Shown here in pieces: positions 63,168-64,000 of a DNA stretch of 64,000 bases. The translations under genes and the position numbers were made by a program. The notes under the pieces were generated by a model. The model did no database searches, had not been told where the DNA came from, and saw nothing but the letters and a program-made list of their open reading frames with translations. The DNA is taken from NCBI GenBank assembly GCA_041984235.1, contig JBHIYN010000003.1:1-64000 (forward strand), given 5' to 3'. Each line of letters opens with the position of its first letter. Position 1 is the first letter of the stretch. The DNA is from JBHIYN01 sp041984235. Its GTDB lineage: Bacteria > Pseudomonadota > Gammaproteobacteria > Ga0077536.

Positions 63168-64000
63168 ACGAAGTGACCAGGCTACCGTCTCGCTGGTCGT
63201 CGGCGCGGGCTTTCTCGGCGCGCACCTGCTGCCGCTGCTGAGCGGGACGCGCGTGCTGCTGGCGCGGCGCCGGCCGCCGCAACAGCCGCCGCAGCAGGAA
63301 GGCGCGGCCTGGTTCGCGTGCGACGTGTCCGCAGCAGCGTCATGCGGGCGACTCGCCGCCGCGATCGGCGATACGCCGCTGGAGGTCTACGTGCTGCTGC
63401 CGCCCTCGGCGCTGGGCGAGCGGGCGCCAGGCGACGCCTTGGCGCCGCTGCTCGCACTGCTGGACACCTGCCACACGCGGCACGTCGTGCTCGCCTCCAG
63501 CAGCGGAATCTGGGCGGACAGCGACATCGCCGTGGTCAATGCCGATACCCCGGTGATGCGCGCCGACACGCCGCGCGTCGAGCGCCTGCTCGCGATCGAG
63601 TCGGCGTGGCGCGCGGCGGTCGGATCGCTGAGCGTGGTGCGGCTGGCCGGGCTCTACGGACCTGGCCGCGTGATCGGCCGGCGCGCGCTGGAGCAGGGCG
63701 AGACGCTGCCGGGATCGGGCTCGGACTGGCTCAACCTCGTGCATGGCGACGACGCCGCGCGCGCGCTGTGTGCCGCGATGGCGCGCGGGCCGGCGGCACG
63801 GCCGTTACTGATCAGCGACGGCATGCCGGTGCGCCGAATGGAGTACTACACCCACCTGGCCGACCGGCTGGGCGTGGCACACGCCGCCTTCGACGGTCGG
63901 CGCGCGCGTCGCGGCGCATCTTCACGCCGCTGCGACCCGTCGTCGAGCTGGCGCACACTGCACCTCGAGCCGCATTTTGCCGACTACCGCGGCGGACTGG
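63160..64000 (+). CDS. NAD(P)-binding Rossmann-fold epimerase/reductase-like protein, partial
   Basis: At least 280 codons, open at the window's right edge, so the C-terminus is missing. The nucleotide motif VVGAGFLGAHLLPLL is near residue 13; later HVVLASSSGIWADSD, LAGLYGPGRVIGRRAL and WLNLVHGDDAARALCAAMA match the extended-SDR/epimerase family (YeeZ-like). It starts 8 bp inside the PqiA-like stop. The third part, RRARRGASSRRCDPSSS, is Arg/Ser-rich. The substrate is unknown. Confidence 0.75.
   Translation, partial: MAERSDQATVSLVVGAGFLGAHLLPLLSGTRVLLARRRPPQQPPQQEGAAWFACDVSAAASCGRLAAAIGDTPLEVYVLLPPSALGERAPGDALAPLLALLDTCHTRHVVLASSSGIWADSDIAVVNADTPVMRADTPRVERLLAIESAWRAAVGSLSVVRLAGLYGPGRVIGRRALEQGETLPGSGSDWLNLVHGDDAARALCAAMARGPAARPLLISDGMPVRRMEYYTHLADRLGVAHAAFDGRRARRGASSRRCDPSSSWRTLHLEPHFADYRGGL

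Overview
The window is high-GC DNA (about two thirds G+C by eye) packed with genes on both strands. The gene content points to an aerobic gammaproteobacterium. Diagnostic items are isocitrate dehydrogenase next to its kinase/phosphatase AceK, a FeoA-FeoA-FeoB iron system, a TonB2-type energy module with DUF3450 and a long ExbB (TtpC-like), glutaryl-CoA dehydrogenase and a class I fumarase. The accessory genes suggest life on hydrophobic, cyclic or aromatic compounds. They include a Baeyer-Villiger-type monooxygenase, three luciferase-like flavin oxidoreductases, acyl-CoA dehydrogenases, two CoA ligases, DUF1329 and MMPL proteins, a PHA depolymerase and a TonB-dependent receptor. A hydrocarbon- or PAH-degrading lineage would fit, but the genus cannot be set from this sequence alone. 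No rRNA, tRNA, CRISPR array, IS element or phage gene was seen.

Layout. 1-345: a 140-bp tandem repeat, 2.5 copies. 360-4078 (minus): TetR, MMPL/RND transporter, LolA-like periplasmic protein. 4309-6188: acyl-CoA synthetase and a coupled small membrane protein. 6225-6968: two gene remnants back to back, both lacking their 5' ends. 6987-9249: divergent peptidoglycan enzymes (DUF882/M15 peptidase and L,D-transpeptidase). 9376-14710: Baeyer-Villiger-type monooxygenase, SDR, sodium:solute symporter, CoA-transferase. 14727-19461: secreted hypothetical protein, GFA and EthD proteins, and a VOC-DUF1329-LLM operon. 19644-28487: PHA depolymerase, LLM, acyl-CoA dehydrogenase, MetE-like protein, crotonase, RRM protein, MscS channel, glutaryl-CoA dehydrogenase.

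28856-38723 is one unbroken plus-strand run of ten genes: etfB, etfA, ETF-ubiquinone oxidoreductase, ferredoxin, ferredoxin reductase, ferredoxin, maleylacetoacetate isomerase-like GST, NicX-like dioxygenase, atypical acyl-CoA dehydrogenase, CoA ligase. It joins electron delivery both to the quinone pool and to an oxygenase that is not encoded here. A strong hairpin ends it. 38772-43871 holds a TonB-dependent receptor divergent from a TetR-FAD monooxygenase-DUF2783 operon, probably uptake plus hydroxylation of one substrate.

43858-49158 (minus) is the TonB energy module DUF3450, long ExbB, ExbB, ExbD, TonB, TPR, with an inverted-repeat element between exbB and exbD. 49289-62227 is mostly housekeeping: fumarase, CysH, an LLM enzyme behind a BtuFCD-type importer and a DAHP synthase, feoAAB with a Fur-box-like promoter, then icd-aceK. 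The window closes with a PqiA-like membrane protein coupled to a Rossmann-fold epimerase-like gene that runs off the end.

Many starts here are GTG or TTG, and 4-bp stop/start overlaps are common. Several starts were therefore set from ribosome binding sites, coupling and family N-termini rather than from the longest frame.
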